A DNA stretch of 64,000 nucleotides, taken from positions 186,001 through 250,000 of the forward strand of contig NZ_JAVRHM010000001.1 of NCBI RefSeq assembly GCF_031846525.1. Direction: 5' to 3'. This document shows positions 34,937 through 44,443 of the stretch, piece after piece. Under the pieces are notes generated by a model. That model made no database searches. It worked only from the letters and a program-made list of their open reading frames with translations, and was not told the origin of the DNA. Source of the DNA: Autumnicola patrickiae. GTDB taxonomy: Bacteria; Bacteroidota; Bacteroidia; Flavobacteriales; Flavobacteriaceae. Position numbers and translations under genes: made by a program. Numbering within the stretch: position 1 is the first letter of the stretch; every line of letters starts with the position of its first letter.

Positions 34937-35599
34937 ATGATAAAAACGGAATTTGTCACTTTTAGTAGAGAGCCTTTTTTTGAAATCGCAAGAGAGTTGA
35001 TTCAGCCCGGAGATAAAGTTCTAGATATCGGTGCGGGAGAAGGTGATTTTGCCGATTATTGTCAAAAAAAAGATATATACCTATATGATGGTAACCCTGA
35101 AAGTGTTGCTCTCCTTAAAGAAAAACATAAAAATACTTTTTACGGAAAACTACCCCTTCTTCCTTTTGAAAAAGATTTTTTTGACCTCATTCATTTAAGT
35201 CATGTTATCGAACATCTGCAGCCAGAAGATGCATATAAAACATTAGAAGAAATGGGAAGGTGTTGTAAACCAGGAGGAAAAATCGTAATCTCAACTCCAC
35301 TCTTCTGGGATGGATTTTATGATGACTTATCACATATTAAACCTTATAACCCTTTGGTGATTGAAAAATATTTAGGGGGTGCAAAAAAGAAAAATTTAAC
35401 TCGTACAGAAATAACGGATCAATTTAAACTACTGCGCCTGGAGTATAGATACAGAGAAAATTTTCCAGAATGGGATCTATATAAAAGTAGTCAACTGATT
35501 AAATATTTACTTAAATTAATTACCTTCTTGAGAAGAAAGTTTTATAAAAAATATTCCAGAACAGGCTACACAATCGTATTAGAAAAGCAGAACACTTAA
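34937..35599 (+). CDS. class I SAM-dependent methyltransferase
   Basis: A 220-residue protein with the Rossmann motifs of class I methyltransferases: motif I KVLDIGAGEGDFADY (about residues 29-43), acidic residue in YLYDGNPESV, and LIHLSHVIEHLQPEDAY with CCKPGGKIVISTPLFW. The type resembles UbiE/Coq5-like or glycan-associated methyltransferases (Methyltransf_11/23). The substrate is unknown. It follows the mutase genes by 33 bases, with no evident functional link. Confidence 0.85.
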   Translation: MIKTEFVTFSREPFFEIARELIQPGDKVLDIGAGEGDFADYCQKKDIYLYDGNPESVALLKEKHKNTFYGKLPLLPFEKDFFDLIHLSHVIEHLQPEDAYKTLEEMGRCCKPGGKIVISTPLFWDGFYDDLSHIKPYNPLVIEKYLGGAKKKNLTRTEITDQFKLLRLEYRYRENFPEWDLYKSSQLIKYLLKLITFLRRKFYKKYSRTGYTIVLEKQNT

Positions 35600-35836
35600 A
35601 CATAAAGGTATATAACCAGATGCTCATAGCAAATTATTTGAAACTGGAATAATTCTTTGGTGATTGGGCATTTATTTACCTTACCAAATGGATGATCACA
35701 AACATTAAGAAACTTCCAAAAATTACAAGAATTTTTTATTATTGAAAATCAAAGTATTAACTAATACTTACAATCAAAAACAAACAATTTTAAAGATATT
35801 TGATGCAGGATTTCCTTCTATCTAAATGATTTTTTA

Positions 35837-36904
35837 ATGAAAACTTTCACCTGCAACAACTGTAACAACATAGTTTTTTTTGATAACGACATCTGCGGAT
35901 ACTGCAACAGTTTATTGGGATATTGGAATGAGGAAGAAAAGATAATAGCCGCAAACCCGGGAACAGCTTTTTCTGAAAACAATACAGACTTTAAATATTG
36001 CAAAAATCACCAATACAGTGCATGTAACTGGTTAATACCTGACAAATCTGATCCTGAATTTTGTGAAGCCTGCAAGTTAAACAGCATTATCCCAAACATT
36101 GGAGACGTAAAAAGACTGGAGGAATGGCGGCTAATAGAATTGGCCAAACACAGGTTAATCTACAGTCTTAATAAGCTACAACTACCTTTTAAGTTTAAAC
36201 AAAAAGAAGGGAAGGATCTAAAATTACAATTCCGCTTTTTAGGATCCGGCACTAATAGTGAAAATCCGCAGAAAATACTTACAGGCCATCTAAACGGCGT
36301 TATAACCCTAAATGTAGAAGAAGCAGACGATTTAAAAAGGGAAAAGGCGCGAATGCAGATGGGGGAAAAAATGAGGACCCTTTTGGGGCACTTCAGGCAT
36401 GAAATCGGGCATTTTTATTGGGAAGCTATTATTTTGCCACATCAGGAAAATCTTAATCAGTTTCGGAAGATTTTTGGCGACGAAAGGAAAAATTATTCCG
36501 AAGCCCTGCAGGAGTATTACAAAAAAGGACCTGCCGAAGATTGGCGGGAATTCTTTATTACAAAATATGCCTCTTCACATCCCTGGGAAGATTGGGCAGA
36601 AACCTGGGCTCATTACTTACACATTATGGACACCGTGGAAACCGCATACTATTTTGGTGTAAAAACAGAACCGAAGGTTTTTAAAGACAAGCAACTTTTA
36701 AGTTCAGGTATAACAATTAATCCTTACAAAGAAACCGATTTTGATGCCATTGTAAATGAATACATATCTTTAACTATAGCCATAAATTCTTTAAACCGCG
36801 GGATGGGCCTCTCTGATATTTATCCGTTTATTCTGAATAATAAAGATATTAGTAAATTAGGCTATATACATAAACTGTTATTAAACCAACGTAATACTTT
36901 TTAG
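35837..36904 (+). CDS. zinc-ribbon metallopeptidase-like protein (COG4307 type)
   Basis: A 355-residue cytoplasmic protein. Two N-terminal zinc ribbons are visible (FTCNNCNNIVFF with ICGYCNSLLGY, then CKNHQYSACNWL with FCEACKLN). The catalytic-like helix is GHFRHEIGHFYW (HExxH variant HEIGH), and the family block HPWEDWAETWAHYLHIMDT follows about 40 residues later. These features fit the putative zinc-binding metallopeptidase family with an N-terminal zinc ribbon. Substrates are not known. It has a 237-base upstream gap with no other feature and ends 2 bases before the SDR gene. Confidence 0.8.
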   Translation: MKTFTCNNCNNIVFFDNDICGYCNSLLGYWNEEEKIIAANPGTAFSENNTDFKYCKNHQYSACNWLIPDKSDPEFCEACKLNSIIPNIGDVKRLEEWRLIELAKHRLIYSLNKLQLPFKFKQKEGKDLKLQFRFLGSGTNSENPQKILTGHLNGVITLNVEEADDLKREKARMQMGEKMRTLLGHFRHEIGHFYWEAIILPHQENLNQFRKIFGDERKNYSEALQEYYKKGPAEDWREFFITKYASSHPWEDWAETWAHYLHIMDTVETAYYFGVKTEPKVFKDKQLLSSGITINPYKETDFDAIVNEYISLTIAINSLNRGMGLSDIYPFILNNKDISKLGYIHKLLLNQRNTF

Positions 36905-36906
36905 AC

Positions 36907-37788
36907 ATGAACTACCAAAATAAAATGCTTAGAGACGACGCTTTAAGCGGAAAGACGATTGTAGTTACCGGTGGAGGTAGCGGACTCGGAAAGGCAATGA
37001 CCAGATATTTCCTGGAATTGGGAGCTAATGTTGCCATTACTTCCAGAAACATCGAAAAGCTAAAAAATACAGCTAAGGAACTCGAAGAAGAAACCGGCGG
37101 GAAGTGCTTTCCAGTTCAATGTGACGTTAGGAACTATGATGAAGTAGAACAAATGCGGGATGCAATTGTTGAAGAATTTGGAAGTGCAGATGTACTACTG
37201 AATAACGCCGCAGGAAATTTTATTTCTCCTACCGAAAGGTTAAGCGCCAATGCTTTTGACACTATTATTGACATTGTTCTGAAAGGTAGTAAGAATTGCA
37301 CACTTGCCTTTGGTAAACATTGGATCGATAAAAAGGAAGAAAACAAAACAGTTTTAAACATTGTTACGACTTACGCTTGGACAGGTTCTGCTTATGTCGT
37401 ACCAAGTGCTACTGCAAAGGCTGGTGTGCTGGCGATGACCCGTTCTTTGGCCGTAGAATGGGCTAAATATGGAATCAGGTTTAACGCTATTGCCCCCGGT
37501 CCTTTCCCTACCAAAGGTGCATGGGACAGGTTACTTCCGGGAGATCTTAAAGAAAAATTTGATCTCGCTAAAAAAGTTCCGCTGAAACGTGTAGGAGAGC
37601 ACCAGGAATTGGCAAATCTTGCGGCGTATTTAGTTTCAGATTTTTCAGCATATGTAAATGGAGAAGTTATTACTATAGATGGCGGGGAATGGTTGAAAGG
37701 TGCAGGGCAATTTAATTTGCTAGAAGCTATTCCCGAGGAAATGTGGGACCAACTAGAGGCAATGATAAAAGCTAAAAAAGGGAATTAG
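36907..37788 (+). CDS. SDR oxidoreductase, 2,4-dienoyl-CoA reductase type
   Basis: A 293-residue short-chain dehydrogenase. The cofactor site is IVVTGGGSGLGKAMTRY and LLNNAAGNFISPTERLS carries the NNAAGNF block typical of dienoyl-CoA reductases. At the active site the lysine is present (SATAKAGVLAMTRSLAVEW), but the usual tyrosine four residues earlier is replaced by serine, as in the DECR subgroup. FNAIAPGPFPTKGAWDRL is the product-side loop. It would reduce double bonds in unsaturated acyl-CoA during fatty acid oxidation using NADPH. Exact substrate is inferred. Confidence 0.85.
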   Translation: MNYQNKMLRDDALSGKTIVVTGGGSGLGKAMTRYFLELGANVAITSRNIEKLKNTAKELEEETGGKCFPVQCDVRNYDEVEQMRDAIVEEFGSADVLLNNAAGNFISPTERLSANAFDTIIDIVLKGSKNCTLAFGKHWIDKKEENKTVLNIVTTYAWTGSAYVVPSATAKAGVLAMTRSLAVEWAKYGIRFNAIAPGPFPTKGAWDRLLPGDLKEKFDLAKKVPLKRVGEHQELANLAAYLVSDFSAYVNGEVITIDGGEWLKGAGQFNLLEAIPEEMWDQLEAMIKAKKGN

Positions 37789-37884
37789 TTCTTCCTGCTG
37801 CGTTTCTGTATAAGCTGTTAACAAAATGATTTTATATACCTATAATTAATTGTATTTTTACGTTTCAAAAACCGGATATAATTA

Positions 37885-38649
37885 ATGGGCAAAATCATTG
37901 CTATCGCTAACCAAAAAGGAGGTGTGGGGAAAACCACAACTTCAGTAAACCTCGCGGCATCGCTGGGGGTTTTAGAGAAAAAAGTTTTACTTATTGATGC
38001 AGATCCGCAGGCAAATGCCACTTCGGGACTTGGTATTGATGTAGAAGCGGTAGAATTTGGCACTTATCAATTGCTGGAACATTCTGTTGAAGCGTCTAAA
38101 GCCATTATGGAAACGGGCTCTCCTAATTTGGACATCATTCCAGCGCATATCGATCTTGTCGCTATAGAAATTGAACTGGTAGATCAGGAATCAAGGGAAT
38201 ACATGCTTAAAAAGGCGATTCTTCCGTTAAAGGAAAAATATGATTATATTTTAATAGACTGTGCTCCTTCCCTGGGCCTACTTACCCTTAATGCACTTAC
38301 AGCTTCAGATTCTGTTATTATTCCAATTCAATGTGAATATTTTGCACTGGAAGGTCTGGGTAAATTACTGAATACTATAAAAAGTGTTCAAAAAATCCAT
38401 AATAACAAGCTGGATATTGAAGGGCTTTTACTTACCATGTACGATTCCCGTTTACGGTTATCCAATCAGGTGGTAGAAGAAGTTCAGAAGCATTTTAATG
38501 AAATGGTTTTTGATACAATCATCCAGCGTAATGTGCGTTTAAGTGAAGCACCAAGTTATGGGGAAAGTATTATTAATTATGATGCCGCTAGTAAAGGCGC
38601 CAGTAATTATTTAAGCCTGGCCCATGAAATTATAAAGAAAAACTCTTAG
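37885..38649 (+). CDS. parA: chromosome partitioning ATPase ParA
   Basis: A 254-residue deviant Walker ATPase: IIAIANQKGGVGKTTTSVNL (Walker A with signature lysine), LLIDADPQANATSGLGI (A'), and YDYILIDCAPSLGLLTLNAL (B). It is the standard Soj/ParA size and works with ParB, encoded 3 bases downstream, to move the replication origin region apart. No canonical parS palindrome was seen in the flanking DNA. The 96-base gap upstream probably holds the promoter of the parAB-DUF5683-dapB run. Confidence 0.95.
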   Translation: MGKIIAIANQKGGVGKTTTSVNLAASLGVLEKKVLLIDADPQANATSGLGIDVEAVEFGTYQLLEHSVEASKAIMETGSPNLDIIPAHIDLVAIEIELVDQESREYMLKKAILPLKEKYDYILIDCAPSLGLLTLNALTASDSVIIPIQCEYFALEGLGKLLNTIKSVQKIHNNKLDIEGLLLTMYDSRLRLSNQVVEEVQKHFNEMVFDTIIQRNVRLSEAPSYGESIINYDAASKGASNYLSLAHEIIKKNS

Positions 38650-38652
38650 AAG

Positions 38653-39558
38653 ATGGCGAAGGCGACGAAGAAACAAGCTCTTGGACGCGGACTTTCAGCT
38701 CTGCTAAAAGATCCCCAGAATGATATTCAATCTGCAGAAGATAAAAATGCCGATAAACTGGTAGGCCATATTGTGGAACTGGAATTATCTTCAATAGAGG
38801 TAAATCCTTTTCAGCCAAGGACCAGTTTTAATGAAGAATCATTAAGGGAACTTGCATCTTCCATAAAAGAACTCGGGGTGATCCAGCCAATTACTGTAAG
38901 GAAGCTGGAATTTGACAAATATCAGCTTGTATCGGGTGAGCGCAGGTATCGGGCTTCGAAACTAATTGGACTGGAAACCATTCCGGCTTATATTCGAATT
39001 GCCAACGACCAGGAATCACTGGAGATGGCATTGGTAGAAAATATTCAGCGCCAGGATCTGGATCCTATAGAAATTGCACTTTCCTATCAAAGATTAATGG
39101 ATGAAATTAGTCTCACGCAAGAGCAGCTTAGTGAACGGGTTGGAAAAAACAGGTCGACCATTGCTAATTATTTGAGGTTACTTAAGCTGGATCCTATCAT
39201 CCAGACTGGAATGCGGGATGGCTTTTTATCGATGGGACATGGACGCGCATTAATAAATGTGGACGACCCGCAATTACAATTGAATATCTACGAGAAAATC
39301 CTTCAGAAATCCTTATCTGTAAGAGATACCGAAAAGCTGGTAAGGGAAATGCAGGGTGGAAATGTAAAAAGCAAAGCTCTTGCTCCTTCTGCTTCTATCG
39401 CACCTACGTTTAAAAAAGGATTGAAGGAATTTTCAGAATATCTGGGCACCAAAGTAGATGTAAAAGTCACTAAAAAAGGAAACGGAAAACTTACTATTCC
39501 TTTTCAATCTGAAGAAGATTTTAATCGTATTAAAAAGCTTATCCAGGGTGAAGATTAA
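38653..39558 (+). CDS. parB: chromosome partitioning protein ParB
   Basis: A 301-residue CTP-dependent DNA clamp. The N-terminal ATKKQALGRGLSALLKD is a ParA-contact peptide, VNPFQPRTSFNEESLRELA opens the nuclease-like domain, VSGERRYRASKLIGLETIPA contains the GERRxRA CTP-binding motif, and LVENIQRQDLDPIEIALSY with LSERVGKNRSTIANYLRLL holds the helix-turn-helix for parS. It is co-transcribed with parA. Its stop overlaps the GTG start of the DUF5683 gene by 11 bases. Confidence 0.95.
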   Translation: MAKATKKQALGRGLSALLKDPQNDIQSAEDKNADKLVGHIVELELSSIEVNPFQPRTSFNEESLRELASSIKELGVIQPITVRKLEFDKYQLVSGERRYRASKLIGLETIPAYIRIANDQESLEMALVENIQRQDLDPIEIALSYQRLMDEISLTQEQLSERVGKNRSTIANYLRLLKLDPIIQTGMRDGFLSMGHGRALINVDDPQLQLNIYEKILQKSLSVRDTEKLVREMQGGNVKSKALAPSASIAPTFKKGLKEFSEYLGTKVDVKVTKKGNGKLTIPFQSEEDFNRIKKLIQGED

Positions 39559-40132
39559 AAATTTCATCTTGACAGGAGTTTTTTTCCTGATATTTTCCGC
39601 AATTACTTTTGCCCAGGAAGATTCGCTCGCTGTTCAACGTAGAGGACTTACAGAAGCTCCCCTGCCAGATTCAGAAGATTACGAACCTTATAATGCGCTG
39701 GCTCCTGCCAAGGCTGCTTTTTATTCGGCAATTTTACCGGGTTTGGGACAGGCATATAACGGCCGCTACTGGAAAATTCCAATTGCTTATGCGGGTTTAG
39801 GGGTTGGTATTTATTTCTATATCAACAACGACAAACAATATAATAGTTATAGAAATGCTTATAAAGACAGGTTAGCAGGAAGGGTTGACGAGTATGCGGG
39901 TCGAATCTCAACCGAAAGGCTGGTAGATGCACAACAATTTTATCAGCGGAATAAAGAAATTTCCATATTAGTAACGGCCGGTATCTATATCCTTAATATT
40001 ATAGATGCAAATGTAGATGCCCACCTTCAACAATTTAATGTGAATGAAGATTTGTCTTTTAAACCAAAAATGGATTTTGATGCCCTTACAGGAAAAACAA
40101 ATTACGGATTATCTTTAAATTTTGAGTTCTAA
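39548..40132 (+). CDS. DUF5683 envelope protein
   Basis: A 194-residue protein with a signal peptide (ends ITFAQ) and the DUF5683 core: PAKAAFYSAILPGLGQAYNG, YWKIPIAYAGLGVGIYFYIN and later YILNIIDANVDAHLQQFNV. Probable association with the membrane through two hydrophobic segments. The start is GTG at 39548 within the end of parB; the stop overlaps the dapB ATG (TAATG). The parB-DUF5683-dapB-lepB order is a familiar Flavobacteriaceae arrangement. Function unknown. Confidence 0.8.
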   Translation: MKIKNFILTGVFFLIFSAITFAQEDSLAVQRRGLTEAPLPDSEDYEPYNALAPAKAAFYSAILPGLGQAYNGRYWKIPIAYAGLGVGIYFYINNDKQYNSYRNAYKDRLAGRVDEYAGRISTERLVDAQQFYQRNKEISILVTAGIYILNIIDANVDAHLQQFNVNEDLSFKPKMDFDALTGKTNYGLSLNFEF

Positions 40133-40848
40133 TGAAAATAGCATTATTAGGTTACGGAAAAATGGGAAAAGCAATTGAGGAAATTGCTATGAGCAGAGGG
40201 CACGAAATTGTGCTAAGGGTTTCGGAAGACATAGAAGCTTACAACTTTAATGAATTAGAAATAGATGCAGCAATAGATTTTAGTATACCAAAAGCTGCCT
40301 ATAAAAATATTACCACAGCTTTTAAACATAAAGTTCCCGTGGTTTGTGGTACCACCGGTTGGCTTGATGATTATGAAAAAGCAACAGATCTTTGTAAAAA
40401 AGAAGATGCAGCATTTTTATATGCTTCTAATTTTAGTCTTGGAGTGAATGTTTTTTTTGAACTTAACAAAAAGCTCGCCCAGATGATGAAAGGGCTGGAC
40501 GACTATGCAGTGGGAATAGAAGAAATTCATCACACCGAAAAACTTGATGCTCCCAGCGGTACAGCAATAAGCCTTGCGCAACAAATTATTGCTGAAAACC
40601 CAAAGAAAAATGGATGGCAGCTGGATCATGCAGATAAAGACGAAATACCTGTTTATGCGAAGCGAATCAAAGATGTGCCAGGAACCCATACGGTTTCTTA
40701 TAACTCCAGGATTGATACCATAGAGATCATGCACTTGGCCAAGTCCAGACAGGGTTTCGCACTTGGCGCCGTGATTGCTGCTGAATGGATCAAGGATAAA
40801 AAAGGAGTATTTACAATGAAAGATGTACTTTCAAGCCTTTTCGAATAA
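40132..40848 (+). CDS. dapB: 4-hydroxy-tetrahydrodipicolinate reductase
   Basis: Lysine/diaminopimelate pathway enzyme of 238 residues that reduces HTPA with NAD(P)H. The cofactor site is KIALLGYGKMGKAIEEIA; VPVVCGTTGWLDDY and ASNFSLGVNVFF follow; the substrate/catalytic block is EEIHHTEKLDAPSGTAISLA (HH, K, then DAPSGTA). Slightly shorter than the E. coli enzyme, as usual in Bacteroidota. It begins within the stop of the DUF5683 gene and is followed by lepB after 53 bases. Confidence 0.96.
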   Translation: MKIALLGYGKMGKAIEEIAMSRGHEIVLRVSEDIEAYNFNELEIDAAIDFSIPKAAYKNITTAFKHKVPVVCGTTGWLDDYEKATDLCKKEDAAFLYASNFSLGVNVFFELNKKLAQMMKGLDDYAVGIEEIHHTEKLDAPSGTAISLAQQIIAENPKKNGWQLDHADKDEIPVYAKRIKDVPGTHTVSYNSRIDTIEIMHLAKSRQGFALGAVIAAEWIKDKKGVFTMKDVLSSLFE

Positions 40849-40901
40849 TTTTAGTAACATTTCTGTCTAATAGTACACCTATAACAGCAAACAATTAAGT
40901 T

Positions 40902-42473
40902 ATGACGTTTACAGAATGGTTTCTGTTTTTCCTGTTAATTCAGGTAATCCATTTCTTTGGAACCTGGAAACTTTACAAAAAGGCAGGAAGACAGGCATGG
41001 GAAGCTGCAATTCCTATTTACAATGCGGTAATTTTAATGAAGATCATAAACCGTCCCTGGTGGTGGGTAATTTTGCTCTTTATCCCAGTGGTAAACCTTA
41101 TCATGTTCCCTGTAATTTGGGTGGAAACAGTGAGAAGTTTTGGAAGGCACTCTACAACAGATACCTGGCTGGCAATTCTCACTTTGGGCTTCTACATTTA
41201 CTATATTAACTATGCTACTGATGTCTCTTACATAGAAGATAGAAGTTTAAAACCCAGAACAGCAACGGGGGAATGGGTAAGCTCTGTTCTTTTTGCTGTT
41301 ATTGCCGCAACTATAGTGCATACTTATGTAATGCAGCCTTTCACTATTCCTACTTCTTCCCTGGAAAAGACTTTGCTGGTTGGAGATTTCCTTTTTGTTA
41401 GCAAATTCCATTACGGAGCCAGGATACCAAACACAACTGTAGCTTTTCCCATGGTACATGATACTATTCCCGTTCTTGGAATAAAGTCATACCTAAACGA
41501 TCCGCAAATCCCATATATGCGTCTGCCGGGCTTTGAAAAGATAGAACGAAACGATATTGTGGTCTTTAACTGGCCTGTAGATACCGTAAATGCTTTTCAG
41601 CAGTGGGGCGATGGTAAATATTATTACAAGCCCATAGATAAAAAATCAAATTATGTAAAACGTGCTGTTGGAATTCCCGGAGATTCATTAAGCATTATTG
41701 ATGGGAGGGTGCATATTAACGGCGAACGTTTACAACTTCCAGGTCGTGCAAAAGTACAATATACTTATTTTGGGCAAACTAAAGGCCAGGGATTTAGTCC
41801 GCAGTACATGTATCAGGAACTGGACATTACCGATGGCTACAGTTATAATCCTGAAACAAACAGCTTTGTGATAAGAGCTCTTACTGAACAAGGTTATCAA
41901 AGATTGAAGAACCATCCTAATGTAGCTTCTATTGAACGTTATGTAGATTCCGCGGGAACAAAGCTCTCCACTATTTTCCCAAACAATAATAAGCTCAACT
42001 GGAATTCTGATAATATGGGGCCGGTTTTTATTCCGAAGGAAGGGGTTACCGTAGAAATTAATCAGCAGACCATGCCATTCTATAAAGAAGTTATCGAAAC
42101 CTATGAAGGGCTGGAGATGGAGGAGGATAACGTTCTAACATTAAATGGAAACAGGATCTTCCTAAACGGAAATGAAATCAACTCCTACACCTTCAAACAG
42201 AATTATTACTGGATGATGGGAGATAACCGTAACAACAGTGAAGACAGCAGGTACTGGGGATTTGTTCCGGAAAACCACGTGGTTGGGAAGCCGGTATTTA
42301 TCTGGTTTAGCTGGGATTCAAATGCTTCAGGAATTATGAATAAGATTAGATGGGATCGTGTTTTCACCACAGTACGCGGACAGGGAACCCCAATTTCTTA
42401 TCTTCCATATGCGCTTATGATTGTTGTGGTTCTAATCGCCTTTAACTACTTCAGGAAAAGAAGAAATTCTTAA
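40902..42473 (+). CDS. lepB: signal peptidase I, long Bacteroidota form
   Basis: A 523-residue leader peptidase. An N-terminal membrane domain with several helices (DUF5684-like, about 1-115) precedes the S26 domain. The nucleophile serine lies in FTIPTSSLEKTLLVGDFLF, the general-base lysine in SNYVKRAVGIPGDSLSI, and the conserved end is YWMMGDNRNNSEDSRYWGF followed by VPENHVVGKPVFIWFS. A further membrane helix closes the protein. It removes signal peptides from secreted and outer-membrane proteins. The large insertion between the boxes is normal for this phylum. Confidence 0.94.
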   Translation: MTFTEWFLFFLLIQVIHFFGTWKLYKKAGRQAWEAAIPIYNAVILMKIINRPWWWVILLFIPVVNLIMFPVIWVETVRSFGRHSTTDTWLAILTLGFYIYYINYATDVSYIEDRSLKPRTATGEWVSSVLFAVIAATIVHTYVMQPFTIPTSSLEKTLLVGDFLFVSKFHYGARIPNTTVAFPMVHDTIPVLGIKSYLNDPQIPYMRLPGFEKIERNDIVVFNWPVDTVNAFQQWGDGKYYYKPIDKKSNYVKRAVGIPGDSLSIIDGRVHINGERLQLPGRAKVQYTYFGQTKGQGFSPQYMYQELDITDGYSYNPETNSFVIRALTEQGYQRLKNHPNVASIERYVDSAGTKLSTIFPNNNKLNWNSDNMGPVFIPKEGVTVEINQQTMPFYKEVIETYEGLEMEEDNVLTLNGNRIFLNGNEINSYTFKQNYYWMMGDNRNNSEDSRYWGFVPENHVVGKPVFIWFSWDSNASGIMNKIRWDRVFTTVRGQGTPISYLPYALMIVVVLIAFNYFRKRRNS

Positions 42474-42478
42474 AACCT

Positions 42479-43120
42479 ATGAACATCCTTTTGCATCCTG
42501 TTTATTTTGGTCCTATCTCCCAGTATGTGCAACTGGTCCAGGCAGACAAGGTGATTTTTGAAAACGAGGACAATTACCAGAAGCAGACGTACCGAAACAG
42601 GATGTATATTTATGATTCTAACGGAAAACTACTACTAAATATTCCTATAAGGCATTCTTCTTCATTAGGATTAGTCCCTGAAGATAACAGACATCAAAAA
42701 TACAAAGATGTTCTTATAGAAAATGATTTTGAATGGCAGAAACAGCATTGGAGAGCTTTAAAAGCTTCTTATCAAACTTCACCTTTTTTTGAGTTTTATG
42801 AAGATGAAATATATCCGCTTTACCACAAAGAATTCAGGTATTTAATGGATTTTAATTACGCCTGCCTGGAATTTGTACTGGAAAGTCTTCAGTTAGAGGT
42901 GGATATTGAGAAAACTTCAGAATTTATTTTGAAACCAGGCAATCTTCAGGATTACAGGCATCTTGTGAATGCAAAATCAAAAGAAAACTTCAGCAATAGC
43001 CGTTATCCGCAGGTTTTTGAACCCAAACACGGTTACCTTCCAAATTTGGCAATTATCGATCTTCTGTTTAACGAAGGGCCAAACAGTCTCGCATATTTAC
43101 AAGCAGAGAATGTTAATTAA
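42479..43120 (+). CDS. WbqC-family protein
   Basis: A 213-residue protein with the WbqC opening LLHPVYFGPISQYVQLVQAD and KQTYRNRMYIYDSNGKLLLN, and the middle block WQKQHWRALKASYQTSPFFE. WbqC proteins occur in O-antigen clusters and next to lepB in Flavobacteriaceae, and their biochemical role is poorly known. Its 3' end (from about 42881) is repeated in decayed form directly downstream, the result of a tandem duplication. Confidence 0.85.
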   Translation: MNILLHPVYFGPISQYVQLVQADKVIFENEDNYQKQTYRNRMYIYDSNGKLLLNIPIRHSSSLGLVPEDNRHQKYKDVLIENDFEWQKQHWRALKASYQTSPFFEFYEDEIYPLYHKEFRYLMDFNYACLEFVLESLQLEVDIEKTSEFILKPGNLQDYRHLVNAKSKENFSNSRYPQVFEPKHGYLPNLAIIDLLFNEGPNSLAYLQAENVN

Positions 43121-43156
43121 GCTATTCCGAAGATAAATAGACCGTACCTTTTTAGT

Positions 43157-43393
43157 GAAAAGCCTTCAGTTCAAGTTTTTTATTGAGAAAACTTTAGAAT
43201 AAATTTAAATCCCAAAGATATTCAGAATTACAGGCTTCTTGTAAACGCAAAATCAAAGGAAAACTTCAGCAATAGCCGTTAACTGGAGGTATTTGAACCC
43301 AAACATAGTTACTGCCAAATTTGCCAATTATCGATCTTCTGTTTAACGAAGGCCCAAATAGCCTCATAATTACAAGCAGAGTTAACAATTAAG
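43157..43393 (+). pseudogene. decayed second copy of the wbqC 3' end
   Basis: This stretch repeats 42881-43120 and beyond with about 80-85 percent identity by eye. Identical runs include AAAACTTCAGCAATAGCCGTTA and TTATCGATCTTCTGTTTAACGAAG. The reading frame is broken: TAA replaces TAT after the CCGT run, and single-base shifts follow. The unit of about 276 bases also spans the end of the convergent EEP gene, whose live end is the second copy. It has no start and is not expressed as a protein. Confidence 0.85.
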
Positions 43394-44443
43394 CTATTCC
43401 GAAGACAAAGAGAGTGTAGCTTTTACTGGAAAATGATCTGAATAGGATACGTTGTAGGTTTTAAAGGATAAGACTTCTATAGATTCATCTGGCAGGATAT
43501 AATCAATCCTTAACGGGAAATAATCAAAGTCAAAGGTTTTCCCGAATCCGCTACCTGCTTCTTTATATGCATCATTTAAACCAAAACCTTCTGAACGAAG
43601 CCTGCGATAAATGTAAGAATAGGCCGTATTATTAAAATCCCCTACAACTATAACTTTATACGGAGTGTTTTTTATTACCTCCAGCACCAGCTCGATCTGT
43701 TCCTGCTGAATCGCAAAAGTTTGACCCATGCCAAGAAAAACCCTCTTTGAACTTTCTTTTTCTATATTACCTATATCCGGCTTTACGCTAAAAGATTGGA
43801 GATGAATATTGAACACCCGTAACGTGTCATTCTCAACTACAATATCTGCATAAACGCCATTATTATTACTGCTGGATGAAAAATCCAGCGAAACGGTGTT
43901 GATAATAGGATATTTTGACAGGATGGCCAGACCAAATTCAGCACTTTCGGTTTTTAATTTAATGTACTTATAAGGAAATCGTTTTGCTACTTCTATTTCG
44001 CCATTATAGTACTCCTGAAAAGCAACAATATCGGGATCTTCATTTGTAATAAATGATGTTATATCTTTTGGAACGGTTTCTCTTTCTTCCGCAGAACTGA
44101 GATACTGACTAAAATGTTTGACATTGTAACTGATGATCTCCATGCCTTCAGCCTGTGGATTATCCTCTTCTGAAGCGCCAAATTCGTAGATGCTGGTAAC
44201 ATGATTAAAACCCAACAACAGGGTTAAAAGTGGCAGCCAGATCTGTTTTTTCAATTTTATTAACCAATACACCAAAAATGCAGCATTGATCATAATGAGT
44301 AAAGGAACTCCCAGACTAAGAACCGACAGCAGTGCAAACTTTTGAGGAGGGATATAAGGTAATAAGTAGGAAAAAAGTAAAGCCGCTGCAAAGAGCGAGT
44401 TTAAAAGAAAAACAAATTTATCAAACCAGTTTAGATTCTTCAT
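43394..44443 (-). CDS. membrane-anchored endonuclease/exonuclease/phosphatase-family protein
   Basis: A 349-residue protein. Three N-terminal membrane helices (about 10-30, 38-60, 68-85) precede an EEP catalytic domain: MEIISYNVKHFSQYLS (metal-binding Asn), IVAFQEYYNGEIEV (Glu), VVGDFNNTAYSYIYRRL (Asp/Asn) and YSDHFPVKATLSL (Asp-His). Relatives act on phosphodiesters, DNA ends or phospholipid-like substrates; the target here is unknown and the catalytic domain may face either side. It abuts the rhomboid gene with its ATG adjacent to the rhomboid stop, as part of a minus-strand operon. Confidence 0.85.
   Translation of the reverse strand: MKNLNWFDKFVFLLNSLFAAALLFSYLLPYIPPQKFALLSVLSLGVPLLIMINAAFLVYWLIKLKKQIWLPLLTLLLGFNHVTSIYEFGASEEDNPQAEGMEIISYNVKHFSQYLSSAEERETVPKDITSFITNEDPDIVAFQEYYNGEIEVAKRFPYKYIKLKTESAEFGLAILSKYPIINTVSLDFSSSSNNNGVYADIVVENDTLRVFNIHLQSFSVKPDIGNIEKESSKRVFLGMGQTFAIQQEQIELVLEVIKNTPYKVIVVGDFNNTAYSYIYRRLRSEGFGLNDAYKEAGSGFGKTFDFDYFPLRIDYILPDESIEVLSFKTYNVSYSDHFPVKATLSLSSE

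Noticed and set aside
35600..35836. Gap before the zinc metallopeptidase gene
   Set aside because: Both strands were read; no gene, hairpin with T tract or repeat could be supported in these 237 bases.
37789..37884. A parS site upstream of parA
   Set aside because: No palindrome resembling the parS consensus (TGTTTCACGTGAAACA) could be found here or in the parAB genes.
43141..43393. Apparent intergenic sequence after wbqC as a new small gene
   Set aside because: Alignment by eye shows it is a broken duplicate of the wbqC end, not a new gene.
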